Shown: piece after piece, positions 45,521 to 56,400 of the stretch
How the letters are laid out: the number at the start of each line of letters is the position of its first letter
Numbering within the stretch: position 1 is the first letter of the stretch
Assembly: GCA_029204225.1 (NCBI GenBank)
Contig: CM055104.1
Span: 48,554,451-48,618,450, forward strand
Direction of reading: 5' to 3'
Length of the DNA: 64,000 nt
From: Diphasiastrum complanatum
Lineage: Eukaryota > Streptophyta > Lycopodiopsida > Lycopodiales > Lycopodiaceae
The notes under the pieces: generated by a model
Databases searched by the model: none
Seen by the model: the letters and a program-made list of their open reading frames with translations, nothing else
Told to the model about the DNA's origin: nothing
Translations under genes and position numbers: made by a program

Positions 45521-45720
45521 GGGGCCATCTTTTCCATGCTTTGGATTTGGGACTCTTGTCTTCTGATGTTGCTGGCACATTGTTGGGGCCATCTTTTCCC
45601 TGCTCTTGGATTTGGGATTCTCGTCTTCTGATGTTGCTGACACATTGTTGGGGCCATCTTTTCCATGCTCCTGGATATGGGATTCTGGTCTTCTGATGTT
45701 GCTGCCACATTGTTGGATCT
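45521..45720. repeat. Tandem repeat, unit 64-65 bp, three copies
   Basis: The word ggggccatcttttcc starts at 45521, 45585 and 45650, and each unit continues ggatttgggactc-like and cttctgatgttgctg. Open frames exist on both strands because the unit lacks stops in several frames. They are not taken as proteins. Confidence 0.93.
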
Positions 45721-45945
45721 AGGGGCAAAGAATCTGACAAAGTCGTCTTCTCTTCTCCTACTCAGGAAAGCTAGCATGTGATTTGTATCAGATGGTGTTG
45801 ACATTCAGTTTCACATTCCAAAGGGGCAGGTTTCACCCTACGCACTACTGCAGGCCGAGGGTCTTCTGATGTTGCTGGCACAGTTTTGGGTCTAGCGGGC
45901 AATGAATCTGACAAAGTCGTCTTCTCCCGTACTCGTCCTGAGTAG
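45690..45945. repeat. Direct duplication of about 80 bp
   Basis: The sequence cttctgatgttgctgccaca, followed by aatctgacaaagtcgtcttc near 45730, recurs at about 45859-45928 with a few changes. The two copies are about 170 bp apart. The first part overlaps the last unit of the 64-bp tandem repeat. Confidence 0.85.
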
Positions 45946-46560
45946 GGTAGGCTACTGAAGTCATAGTAGCTTGAGAAAACACAGCATGGTCCCTGAGTAG
46001 CTGAGAGCAATGAGAAGGCAAACGGGAAAGCCAGCTGACAGGGAAGACGAGTAATCGATAACACAAGGAAAGAGGCAGACGAGTATGGTAACCTGCAGCA
46101 GGCAAGACTACATTCGTGAGCAAGCGTGGATTCTTAGAAGGGAGCATTGCAAAAGACAAGGTGACTACAATGTTCATAAAACTCATTCAGTCACTCACTC
46201 AGTGAACATACTGTATTGGGAGAAGAGAGCTGTCATGCAAAGGCTGATACGAGAGAGCTCTCATGCAAAGAGAGCTCTCATGCAAAGGCTGATAGAAAGT
46301 GGCATGGATTATTTGCCAATTATGAGATACTATAGCTCCATCTTTGCTCTTGTGGCTCTCCTTGGAATAGTTAAAACTCTCGCATTTTGCTCTCCTCTTG
46401 ATCAAGCTATTCTATACTCCATCATTTACGGTATCCTATTTTTGTTGATGGAGACTACTCGGAATTGAGAAGCAATGGATTCTTTATGAGTTAGCTAGCA
46501 AGCTAGCAAGCTCTGGCCCGCTAGTGAATCAATTGCAAGAATTTAGCTCATTTCATGACA
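45946..46560. other. No gene recognised; short direct repeats
   Basis: Words such as gagctctcatgcaaag occur three times at about 46230-46285, and gctagcaa repeats near 46493. This may be the leader of the antisense element whose primer site is at 46562. Confidence 0.4.
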
Positions 46561-46561
46561 T

Positions 46562-46574
46562 AGCTTTGATACCA
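46562..46574 (-). promoter_or_regulatory. Primer-binding site of an antisense Copia element
   Basis: The minus strand reads TGGTATCAAAGCT immediately inside an LTR end TTTTCAACA. It is the usual Copia tRNA-Met site with one change. Confidence 0.82.
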
Positions 46575-47266
46575 TGTTGAAAATGCAGCAAAAAGAATCC
46601 AATAAATGTTTTAAATGATGGAGGAAGCACCTTGAATGGATCCAATTGAGATCCTATAGCCAAAACACCAACCAATTTAGTCCTAGTTTTTCCTTAACTT
46701 GAACTCCACTACAAGGCTCAAAATCTTGCAATTTCCTTCACACGTGTGAATGTATGGATTGCCACAAGCAGAGTACAGTACCTTAACTTGCTAATCAATC
46801 CCACAAATGCAAAGAACTCAAAGCAAATAGCAAATATCAAGCATATGGATTACCAATAACATTGATAGAAGGAAACCAATTTTGTACTCATGAATTGATG
46901 GAGAAACCATCACATATTTATACATAAGTAGCTCGGATCTGAGCATTTTAGGGCTTCTTTGAACTCATCATAACATAACCCTATCCAACCTAATAAATCA
47001 TTGGATCCACCCTAATTAAGGGTCTAGATCTTGAGATCCAAAAACAATGTAAAACTTGCTATTTTTGGCTCCTACTTTTTCGCTAGCCTATCTATGCACA
47101 TTTTGGCCTCATTCCAAAGGTGACATTCCAAAGCTAGGTTACGGATTTGACTCAAGATAAAGTATTCTATGCTTTTGGCACGTGTGACATCCCACATCAT
47201 GGCCATATTACGATTTACAAGTGGATTTATCAAAACTAATCATGCTAGAATTGTGAAATTTCAACA
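46575..47266 (-). repeat. Copia LTR (692 bp) of the TGTTGAAA family
   Basis: In + orientation it begins TGTTGAAAATG and ends gaaatttcaaca, giving inverted ends. It contains TTCACACGTGTGAA at 46737-46750, which links it to the LTR at 62097-62884. It is the 5' LTR of an element whose body to the left is no longer recognisable. Confidence 0.75.
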
Positions 47267-49361
47267 GAGCTGCCCAGTGGAGGTCTCAAGTTGCTATGAT
47301 TGAGAGTTTTGATTGTGATTTCTTTTAGCTCGACTGTTTCTAGACCTAATAATTTCTTTTGAATAAAAAAAAAGATGTTAATTGAAACAATGAATGTGTT
47401 ATTAAATGATTGTTATAGCCACAAATTCTTGAGCATTCAATTGATACAAAAGTTATGTTCCCACCGAGGCTAATGGCCATAAGTACATGGTAGAATTGGC
47501 AATAGGGATAGATACCAAGGTTTATATTTGAAATACACCAAATCTAAGATTGTAAGTGCAAAATTATTTGGAATCAGAAAGCTTCCATGTCATGAATATC
47601 GATAGAACTTATGTCATCCTAGAATACTAGAATATGACTAGCTCTTTAGTAGATTTGATATGTTATCAAATGATTCTAAGAATCACTTTGCTAGTGATAG
47701 ATTGCTTTTACTTTGAATCAAGTAAAATTTGATATCCCCCTTCTCCTCTTATATCTTCTATATAGAGTAAGGGTTTTTTTTTTTGAATATTATAAGTATG
47801 AGCAGTTTCATATTGTAACAAAGCATGATGTAGAATGTGATGATAATGTAAATAATTGTTCGAATTGTCATATCGTTTTGTTTTGAGGTTTATAAATTTA
47901 AAAAAAGTGATGGATGCGTTATATATTGTATGATATTTGAATTTAGAGTTTGTAGATGCATTTTCTATTTGGTTCGCTTCATATGAGTTATGTAAATTAG
48001 AAGATAGACCTCTTGCCAAGAACTCAAGTCGATAGGTCCTTCAAAAACCATATCGGTTTAGCTCAAAAGACGAATACTAAGTGCCAAGGTAGAGAAGGTG
48101 TCATGTTTCTTTTACATAGGCCGCCAAGCAAGAAACATGAGTAGTAGAATATATACAAAAGAAGCTTGGAAATGCTACTTCAATGCCACAAATGTAACTA
48201 TTCTACGCCATACCAAAATGTCATGTTTCTTTACATCTACCGCCATTGCCATCACCAAGCAAGAAACATGAGATAGTGGAATGTATATAGAAAAATCTTG
48301 AAAATATTGCTTCAATATCACAAACATAACTATTCTACTCCAAACCACCAGAATGTAGCAAGAATAATAGAGTAGGCATAAGTGCTCATGTTGTTCTCCA
48401 CAACATCTTACAAGCATGTGTTAGGGCACATGAGCCTAGCAAGGAAGATCATGTTGCACAAAGGAGGAAGAGGAGATGGAGGTCCAAGTTCTCTCAATTT
48501 TCAAATGAGCCAAAGGATCTTTCAATTAATGCCTCTAGTCTATTTAAATGGATGATCTTGTTGTGCTTCATCGACACAAGGGGGAAATTAGCAATTTGGA
48601 GCTAGTCAAGAGCATCGAAGGGGAATCAAATGTTCAATGTACTAAGGATATGTTTTTGCAGGTTATTGAAGACTCAAGTTAGGTTAAAAGAGCAACAAGA
48701 AAGTGTTGTTCAAACTCAGTTTACTTATCTAAATTCAAGTTTGAGCTATGTCATGTCAATGTTTGGAAATTGTCAATTTTGGTGAATCTATGGTCATTGT
48801 TTTTGTATCAAATGGATCTTGAAGATGGAATAGTGTGACCTACTAGTTATATGGAGTAATGTGGAGCTGGATTAGCATAATTTTTGTACTCTTTTACTCA
48901 TGTATTTCCTAGTCAAGGGTTGATGGTTCTTTATGGCAAGGTGACAATGGAGGCTCATATATGGGAGTTTTGGACACATACACTTCACATGAAGTGAAAT
49001 ATGGAGGAAGCATTTGTTGTTCACTCACATTTATTACTTGTTTGCTACTGTTTTCTAGAGATATTAAAGGTGGAAGCATGGAGGGATCATAACATTTACA
49101 TTATATTTTATTCTTCATGTTGGCTTTTCATCTTGATATGTAAAATTGATGTAAGAAATAGTGAATCATCATCCAATAGGGACACTATTCTCTATATCAA
49201 TTATGAAGTCTTTCCATTTCATATTTAGAGATAATCAAAGGAAAAGACTTATTCATAAAGCATAGATCACATCTTGGTTTATGTTCTAAATCTATGCTAA
49301 AACTAGTTGAAGAGGGAATGCGAAAATTGTCAACTAGTTTTCTAATGTTGTAGCTAGTTTG
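47267..49361. other. No gene recognised; contains a local duplication
   Basis: Short frames show no known domain. A direct duplication of about 120 bp lies at about 48098-48350: tcatgtttctt, caagcaagaaacatgag and acttcaatgccacaaatgta recur as variants. Confidence 0.5.
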
Positions 49362-49604
49362 GCAATTTGAGCCTAAATGGCCAAATTAGCAAATAAACTT
49401 CACATGGGTGGTTCACACATGTGAAATTAGAGTACATGACCAATTTGAGCCTAAATGGGCCAAATTAGCAAATAAACTTCACATGATTGGTTCACGCATG
49501 TGAAATTAGAGTACATGACCAATTTGAGCCTAAATGGGCCAAATTAGCAAATAAACTTCACATGGTTGGTTCACACATGTAAAATTGAAGTACATGACCA
49601 ATTT
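49362..49604. repeat. Tandem repeat, unit about 79 bp, three copies
   Basis: The word ccaaattagcaaataaactt begins at 49381, 49460 and 49539. Each unit also carries cacatg(n)ttggttcacacatgtg, an imperfect palindrome, and agtacatgaccaatttgag. Confidence 0.95.
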
Positions 49605-49619
49605 TAAAGTTGGTTACCA

Positions 49620-50195
49620 TCATTTGTTGTGTAGATGACTTTCTTCTCACCTTCATAAGTCAATTAAAAAAAGCAATACTCTTTATGACTTGTCATATGA
49701 GAACTAGCACTACTATCAATCCACCATGGATCGATATCACCTTCACTTGACAACAAACTTGAAGACATTACAGAGGAATCATCATTTTGTTCAACATCAT
49801 CATCATCTAGCGGTAGATTTTCTTCAATTCTCTCCTTGATCTTTCTTTTTCTTGTAGCATTCATTAGAAAAATGTCCTTTCATTCCACAATAAGAACATT
49901 TAAGCTTAGACTTTTCCTTTTTCTTACCACCAAAAGAAGATGCCTCACCTTGGTCCAAGTCCCCTTGCTTCTTGAATCCCTTTCCACCAACACATGTTGC
50001 AAGTCCTCCACACTTGGCAATGTCTTTTGGATGGCAAAACTTTGCACAAGGTTAGCATGAGTATCTAACAATCCATTGAGCATTACTTGTACAAGCTCTA
50101 CTTTTTTAATGCTATCATCAATACATGTTAGATTATCATTTAAGACTTTGACTCTTAAATTAAAGGCATGAGTACTTTCCCCTTTCCTTTGGATA
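49620..50195 (-). mobile_element. Antisense Copia fragment: gag and protease
   Basis: The minus strand reads gag (VLNDNLTCIDDSIKKVELVQ, LNGLLDTHANLVQSFAIQ), a zinc knuckle (KCSYCGMKGHFS-type, about 49860-49900) and protease WWIDSSASSHMTSHKEYCFF. The usual DSGA is here DSSA, a change at the active-site Gly. The family is that of the gag at 23693-24163. It is cut off at 50195 by an LTR. Confidence 0.8.
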
Positions 50196-50644
50196 TGTTA
50201 CGTACCCCTAAGGGCACACAACAGCTTACTTGAGCTGACGGTCTCATTTATGGGACATAACACTGGTCTAGAGCTATAGGTCTTTGGGTGCCATGTGTCA
50301 GTGTCCTTTTGGTGCAAGCAGACCCTTTGTTATGGACCCACGTTAGTGTGCACAACTAACGCGTGTCATGTGTGACTCCTATGGTTAGAGATGACCCCAC
50401 CTGGACAATGTATATAGTGTGAAATGAAAAATCCTATTATTATTGTGACTAGATTCAATGTTTCTACTACTCAAATTGAATCCCTCCAAAACTCGTATTC
50501 TACACTTTCCAAAAGTGTTTATTCAAATTCTTTTAGACTAATATAATTTTAAAAAGTCAAACTCTATGTCTAATATGAAATTGGCCTCAAATGCCACATA
50601 AACAAATGTAGCAATTTTGACTAAACTAGTTGAAACCTCTCACA
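50196..50644 (-). repeat. Copia 3' LTR (449 bp)
   Basis: In + orientation it begins TGTTACGTACCCC and ends aacctctcaca. On the minus strand a purine tract AAAGAGGGAG and then TGTGAGAGG mark the LTR start. RNase H lies just outside, as expected for a 3' LTR. It abuts a foreign gag at 50195, consistent with insertion into that element. Confidence 0.75.
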
Positions 50645-50822
50645 CTCCCTCTTTGACTAGTTTTAGCATGGACTTTGATAACACTCCAAGTGATGTCCTA
50701 TGCTTCATAAACAGGTCCTTTCCCAATGCTTTGGTGAAGATATCAACTACACATTCCCCTGAAGAAACATGTTGAAGCTCCACCTCCTTTGACATGACTT
50801 GCTCCCTCACAAAGTTTGACAT
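50645..50822 (-). pseudogene. Copia RNase H C-terminus
   Basis: The minus strand reads FVREQVMSKEVELQHVSSGE and VVDIFTKALGKDLFMKHRTS. This is the end of RNase H with the conserved (A/V)DIFTKAL motif, ending just before the polypurine tract. Only about 60 residues remain. Confidence 0.88.
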
Positions 50823-51920
50823 GAAGAATCACATTGAATGTAAATGAGATGATTCCTCCATGCTATCAACTTTGAACCTTCATGAATGAGCCTCTATCTC
50901 CATCTTGCAATAAGATGCCATCATCACTTGATAACTTGATCATGAATGAGTGAAATAATGAGCCTCCAATAGCTTCATTTCAATCAACAAAACCTGATGA
51001 AAATCAGACGAGTTTAACGACACCACTGTTGTGAATGAACAAGTAGGGGTTGATTTGTCTTAATTCTCTTAGAACCCGGATGGAATTCGATTATGTCTGC
51101 TGGCTACTGCTTGTTATAACAGATCTACAATCCTCCAGAGTGTAGATAGACACTACTGACCTACGTTTGATTTGTTTAAGTATTCAACAAGATGACCCAG
51201 TGTGCGGAATAAAAGAATAAACAACTAATTACAAACAAACAACAATCAGACATTAGAGCATTCAAGATCATTCAACATGTGCATTACAGCTACTCTATTA
51301 TCAATGATCCTCTTTCTTGAGAGCACTGTTGTGACAAAGCATCGTCGTGAGAGATTGCTATATCTCTCACGAACTATATCAGATCGTCTCGCTTACTAGC
51401 GGACTTCTTGGACATCAGCTAGCTCTTCTATGCTTAGATCACATTGGCATTCAACCAATTTGGTGTTCAACCGATTCTCTCATCCTCAACCTGATTGTGT
51501 AGATGGAAGGAGAAAGGATTTAAGGTAATCAATTTTGATTACAAGAATGACTGATTAAGCATGTTCCAACGGTATTCGGATTGCCTTTAGCATCATCCGT
51601 GTAGGAGGTACTCCTCCTAGTACTTTCTTGATTTTCTTTGTACTTTGAGCATCAAGATCCGTCGCCTTTCGTTCTTTGAGTCTTCTTCGCCTTCGTGTGT
51701 TCTTCGGCCTTCGGCTTTGCCATTGAGCCTCTTTGGGTCCACGAACATTTGGCCTTTGCGTTTGGGTGTCCTTCAGTCCACGAACATTTCACCTTTGTCT
51801 TTGGGTATCCTTCAGTCCTCGAAGCCTTGGTCTTTGCATTCGGGCAGTTCCCTTGCGTTTATACAGACTTGAGATCAAAAGCTAGCAAAGCTTTGTGGCT
51901 TAAAATATTTTATGTCTTCA
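50823..51920 (-). repeat. Probable LTR of the next antisense Copia element, with small repeats
   Basis: The inner end is well placed: on the minus strand GAGAGGGAGC precedes TGAAGACATAAAATA at 51920. The outer end is uncertain. It contains a 39-bp repeat (ccacgaacatttggcctttg, at 51739, 51778 and partly 51816) and a short hairpin cgtgagagattgctatatct with matching agagat...ctcacg (51346-51371). The open frames here are not considered genes. Confidence 0.5.
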
Positions 51921-51966
51921 GCTCCCTCTCAAAGCATGGTAGCTTTACGACTCCTAGACTCTTCCT

Positions 51967-52300
51967 CTACATCTCAACCAATCCTTTGTCTAAGGACTTG
52001 GTGACGATGTCCGCCACCATTTGCTTCATTTCAATGAAGTTGGTCTTCAATTCGTTTCTTGTGACTAGGTCCCTTATCAAATGATATTTGATTGCAATGT
52101 GTTTTGTTCTTGAGTGAAATATGGGATCCTTCATCAAGTGTATGACAGAAGTGTTATCCCTCTGCAAAATCAGAGGCCCTCTGGTGGTTTCACCCAGTCC
52201 GTCGAGGAACTGTCTGAACCATGTGATTTCATTGGCCATCTTTGCGGCTACAACGTATTCTGCTTCACATGATGACTAAGCTATGATGGTCTGCTTCTTG
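51967..52300 (-). pseudogene. Copia RNase H
   Basis: The minus strand reads SSCEAEYVVAAKMANEITWF, then LILQRDNTSVIHLMKDPIFH, SRTKHIAIKYHLIRDLV and MVADIVTKSLDKGLVEM. This is a nearly complete RNase H domain. The upstream part is in another frame. CDN is here RDN. It ends just before the polypurine tract. Confidence 0.85.
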
Positions 52301-52800
52301 CTGACCTAGAAAATTGATGCGCTCGCTGCAATGGATCCATTTGTCCTTGGCTAGACTGTCGATGGCTTTCTCAAATGTCTGTGGATTACCACTGAATCCG
52401 CAGAACTCTTCGGATGTTGAAGTTGACCTTCCTAGCACGAATCTAGTTGGCGTTCTCTTGTTGATCTCCTAGGAAATTCTCGAGGTACTGCAAGGTCTTT
52501 GCCTTTGTCTCTTATGCTAGTTCCAAAACCATTTCAGCTTACAAGGGCTCTAGCTGTAGGTAGACTTGTAGTCCTTTCTTCGTCTAATTTGTCACTCAGT
52601 TGATGTGGAGTTTGAACATCTTCGTCTGAGTGTTCGAGTTTCGCTCCCTTTGTCATGGTTGGTAGGTCATAGTATTGCTTTCGTAAGACTTCATAGCTAG
52701 TAGAATCATCATCGACCATTGTTCTGGTCTCATCGAACTTGATGTCTTTGACTGTCTTCACTTGATTTGTCTCTGACATGTATATCTTGTAGTACAACGA

Positions 52801-53794
52801 ATGGATGCCATACCCAATGAGGTATCCTTGTTCGACTTTTTCATTGAGCTTCTTTCGAAGCTTGTCTGGAACATATGCATAAGTTGCACTGCCAAAGATA
52901 CGAAATGTGCGTCGGATTGGGCTTTCTACTCCACCATAGTTTGTGTGGTGTCATGTGAGGAACACCTGATTTGCCTGTCCTGTTTTAGATGTAGGCAGCT
53001 ATAGCTACTGCTTCAGCCCATAGCACTCTTGGTGTCTTTGAGTAGGCTATCATACACCTTGCGGCTTCCGTGAGTGTCCTATTCTTTCTTTTAGCAATAC
53101 CATTGTGTTGTGGTGTATAGGATGCAGTCCTTCCATGAAGGATTCTTCGATCATTTCAAAAGTCCGCAAAGTGGTTCGAGATGTATTCTCCACCACGATC
53201 AGTTATGATCAGCTTCACCTTACTTTCTATGCATCTTTCTGTCCAGTTCACGTACTTTGTAAACTTGTCGAGTGCTTCCGATTTGTTGTATATGAAGTAG
53301 ACTCTGGCGAACTTGCTATAGTTGTCAATGAAGGTGATGTAATATTTTGAGCCACCAATTGAGATCACGTCGAAAGGTACACAGATGTCCGAATGTACCA
53401 ACTCTAGAATCTTTGTTGTTCTATAGGAGTCTCTGGTGAAAGAAGTTAAGGAAATCTTCCCTTTCATGCATGCATCACAGGTTGTCGAATTTGTTGCATT
53501 CGTGATGCTTACTCCTGTGATAAATCCATGCTGGCTTGCTTGATACAATGCCATTGAATTCATATGGCATAGTCTTCTATGCCATAGAACATCTGTAGCT
53601 TCATGAGCTTGGTGTGCTTGATCTGTCGGTAGGTGTACCTTCAAGTGATACAATTTGGCTTTTTGTCTTTCTTGCGTAACAAGTGTGCTGGTGCTTGCAT
53701 CAATGAAATTGCATGTTTCATTTGAAAATGTCACACGCATCCCAACGTTTGCTATTCTGGCAATTAAGAGCAAGTCTTGTTGTAGTGTGGGCAC
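52801..53794 (-). pseudogene. Copia GAG-pre-integrase and integrase
   Basis: Frame 53156-53794 (212 codons) carries LWHRRLCHMN (pre-integrase), CDACMKGK (zinc-binding end), VHSDICVPFDVISIGGSKYY and FIDNYSKFARVYF. The second catalytic Asp follows in IITDRGGEYISNHF. The C-terminal part, in other frames down to 52801, reads TPQHNGIAKRKNRTLTEAAR and LWAEAVAIAAYI followed by a stop. The enzyme would integrate cDNA but is broken by the frame change near 53155. Confidence 0.85.
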
Positions 53795-53812
53795 AAATAG
53801 AATATCGTCTAA

Positions 53813-54360
53813 TCATTGATCTTTGCTGTTTGTGTTGACCCATAGCAAACCAATGTCATTCACTTGATGTTTTGATCCGTCTCCAAGAACTATGTGTTTG
53901 GATGAATCTACACTTTGAAAGTCAAACATTATTCGTCTCAATGTAATGAAGTGAGAGGTTGCTCCTGAATCAAGGATCACCTCCTGTGTGTCAGATGTCG
54001 AGGTTGCACACACATCTATATATAGATAGGCTGTCAAATTTTCATTGTTTGACCTTTCTTCGTCCATCTCTGAGCTTTTTGGCTCTTCGACGTAGGATGA
54101 ATTGTTGTGGGTCTCCCGTTTGCTTTGAGGCTACTTGTTCCTCGGATTCTGGTAGCAGCAGTCCACGGCTGCATGACCTTTCTTGTGGCAATGAATTCAT
54201 TCAATGTTCAGGTTCAGCCAACACAAATCGAACGTGTGTCCTTCGCATCTGCATCTCATGCACGCCTTCTTTTCGATGTCCTGTTGTCTCGGCTTTCCTT
54301 TGTTCTTCCATCTGCCTTTGTGTGGAGGCCTATGATTCCACATTATCCTATGAAATTGTT
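53813..54360 (-). pseudogene. Copia protease and double zinc knuckle
   Basis: Frame 53813-54067 contains the active site VILDSGATSHFITL and LGDGSKHQVNDIG, normal for Copia protease. Further upstream in broken frames are CMRCRCEGHTFDLC and IHCHKKGHAAVDC. The second has lost its first Cys to a stop (expected CIHC). The sense element at 58009-58845 has the same two-knuckle order, so they are related. Confidence 0.8.
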
Positions 54361-54974
54361 ATATGATGTAAAATTTTGAATTTTTGAACATGTAAATATG
54401 CTATTATAGAGCCTAAATTCATGTAAAGGCCTATTTGCATCTTGTAAGTACATTGTAATTAAGAGTGTGCAACGTTTTAGAGCGACACTCCAAAGAGTTA
54501 TGTAGCCGTTCCCAATCATACCCAATGATTGGAGAGTGAAGCTCAGGCCGATGTTCGTTCCTATAAGGGCAACATTCTGTGCCATTGTACATATGCACAG
54601 ATTTGAGTATCAATTGTTGGAAATAAATCTTGTTTGTGTTGGCTAGATCTACTCACGATGTGGTGTAGCATAGAGAGGATCGTCCACCTTTTAAGTTCCT
54701 ACAAAAAGCTTCAAACAGAAATAGTTAACAAAAATGAATGCATTAAAGCTTGTTCGACTAGTGCCCAAAACGAAAATAAAACTATCTAAAACAATAAGTA
54801 ACCAATCCTTGCTAAGGCTTACCCAACTAGCAAGGCTACTAAACTAGATCCTAAATTAACACCCACAAGGGACATGGAATGATAGATTGCGGCTAACTAA
54901 TAATCAATCAAATAAATACATGCCACAACACAAACCGATGAGAAGGAGGCAAGAGGATGCTCGAGCACCTTCCC
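54361..54974. other. No gene recognised; possible LTR start
   Basis: A TGTTGGAAATAAATC word at 54614 could start an LTR, but no end or partner was identified. No coding similarity. Confidence 0.3.
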
Positions 54975-55400
54975 TCAAGCTATGCACCCTCCCAAAGGGA
55001 ACACAAATGAGATAATAAAGTACTGATAGTAGTGGGTGTGGCCAAGGAAAGAATACACTTCGCGGATGGTACGTGGTTCTGGTAGATTTTCTATGGTGAG
55101 GATATTTTCTAGGTCATTTGTGATGCCATTTTTTGAAACGATACGGCCCAACACAATACCGTGGATTATCCAGATCTGGCATTTTTCAGGGTTCAAGGAG
55201 ATGCCGAATCGTTGACATTGGAAATTTTTTTTGTCAAACACAGACAAATGTCGTGATTCTTCTGAATGTGCACCTAAATCATCCACGTAAACTTCTAGGG
55301 TGTCGCCCATCTGTTGAAAAAAGACAGCTTGCATAACACGTTAGAAGGTCCTAGGGACATTATAGAGACCAAAGGGCATGACTTTTCAATAGAAGGTTCC
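54975..55400 (-). pseudogene. Ty3/Gypsy reverse transcriptase fragment with YVDD
   Basis: The minus strand reads KVMPFGLYNVPRTF, then VYVDDLGAHSEESRHL (the catalytic YVDD), CQRFGISLNPEKCQIW, HGIVLGRIVSKNGI and REVYSFLGHTHYY. This is the palm-thumb part of a Ty3 reverse transcriptase. Stops interrupt its start. It ends abruptly at about 55400 against a sense Copia fragment. Confidence 0.9.
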
Positions 55401-56400
55401 CCCCAAGCTATTTTGCAGATATTGCAAAAGAACCAATCACGACATAAAGGATTGTCGCATTCTCAAACATAATGAAACGAGAAAAAAGATGCAGCAGCAC
55501 CAAGAAGGAAACTCTAAAACAGTCAGAACTCCACAAGATGATGATAAGGCACTGATGGTACAAGATCAATCCAGTAGAGATGCCCATCAATGGTATCTTG
55601 ATTCAGGTGCTTCTCAACACATGAAGCCATGCAAAGACCTCTTCTCTACACTCACAACTACAGAATCGAAGTATATCTTCTTTGGTGACTCCGGTTCACA
55701 TCAAGTCGAAGGTCAAGACTCTATTCAACTACAGTTCTCTGCTGGCATCACTAGGCAGCTTAATGGTGTACTTTATGTACCCAAGTTAACAAAGAACCTA
55801 TTGTCTATTAGCAAGATCATAGATCAGTGCTATAGAGCTGTGTTCACTGCTAGTCGATGTACTATTTTAGATGAGAATTCAAAAGAAATCCTCTCTGCTT
55901 ACAGAGAAGGAAATTTGTATATACCAAGTCACAATTTTGCACTTTCTGTGAGCTGTACAAATGCTAATTTATGGCATCAAAAATTAGGTCATCTAAACAT
56001 GCGTTCAATCTTGTATATGCATCATAACAAAATGGTCAAGGACATGTATATAAACGTTGTTACTACAACTAATCAGACTGTCTGTGAAACTACTTACTAG
56101 AAAAACAACCTAGAACAAGATTTCCAAGAGGACAAGCCAAAAGGGCAAAGTCCATTTTGTCACTAATACACAGTGACCTTTGTGGTCCTATAAGCGTACC
56201 TTCTCTAGGTCAAGCTCTATATTTTATTACATTTATTGATAACTACTCCCGATTTACCAGTTATATTCATAAAGAGCAAGTCAAAAGCATTTAGTTGCTT
56301 CAAAGATTTCAAGCAATACGCTGGAATCAAGCTGGTCAAAGGATCAAGGCCCTACAGTCTAATTCAGAGGGAGAGTTTAACCCAAATCACATTCTGATTC
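55401..56400 (+). mobile_element. Sense Copia fragment: zinc knuckle, protease, pre-integrase, integrase start
   Basis: An open frame from about 55414 to 56100 encodes CRYCKRTNHDIKDC (knuckle), WYLDSGASQHMKPC (protease active site, about 55590), LYVPKLTKNLLSISK and LWHQKLGHLNMRSI (pre-integrase). After the stop at 56100 and a frame change, integrase begins with IHSDLCGPISVPSLGQ and FITFIDNYSRFTSY, and ends near 56400. The frame starts upstream of its first ATG because the element is truncated on the left. No LTR is attached. Confidence 0.88.

Larger units (their letters stand above)
51921..54360 (-). mobile_element. Antisense Copia element lacking the reverse transcriptase core
   Basis: On the minus strand: two zinc knuckles (about 54080-54330), protease (LDSGATSHFITL, 53813-54067), GAG-pre-integrase (LWHRRLCHMNSMALY), integrase (53156-53600 and 52801-53155), linker, RT start (EKAIDSLAKDKW-like, about 52330-52380), RNase H (SCEAEYVVAAK and 51967-52239), and a purine tract at 51921. 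From the first residues of reverse transcriptase it passes directly to RNase H, so the polymerase core with YVDD is deleted. Few frame breaks otherwise. Confidence 0.85.

Noticed and set aside
45273..46064. Overlapping frames of 75-113 codons on both strands
   Set aside because: They come from tandem 64-bp units and show no domain or conserved composition.
51645..52084. Frames of 75 and 129 codons on the + strand
   Set aside because: They overlap an LTR-like region with 39-bp repeats and the antisense RNase H, so they are shadows.
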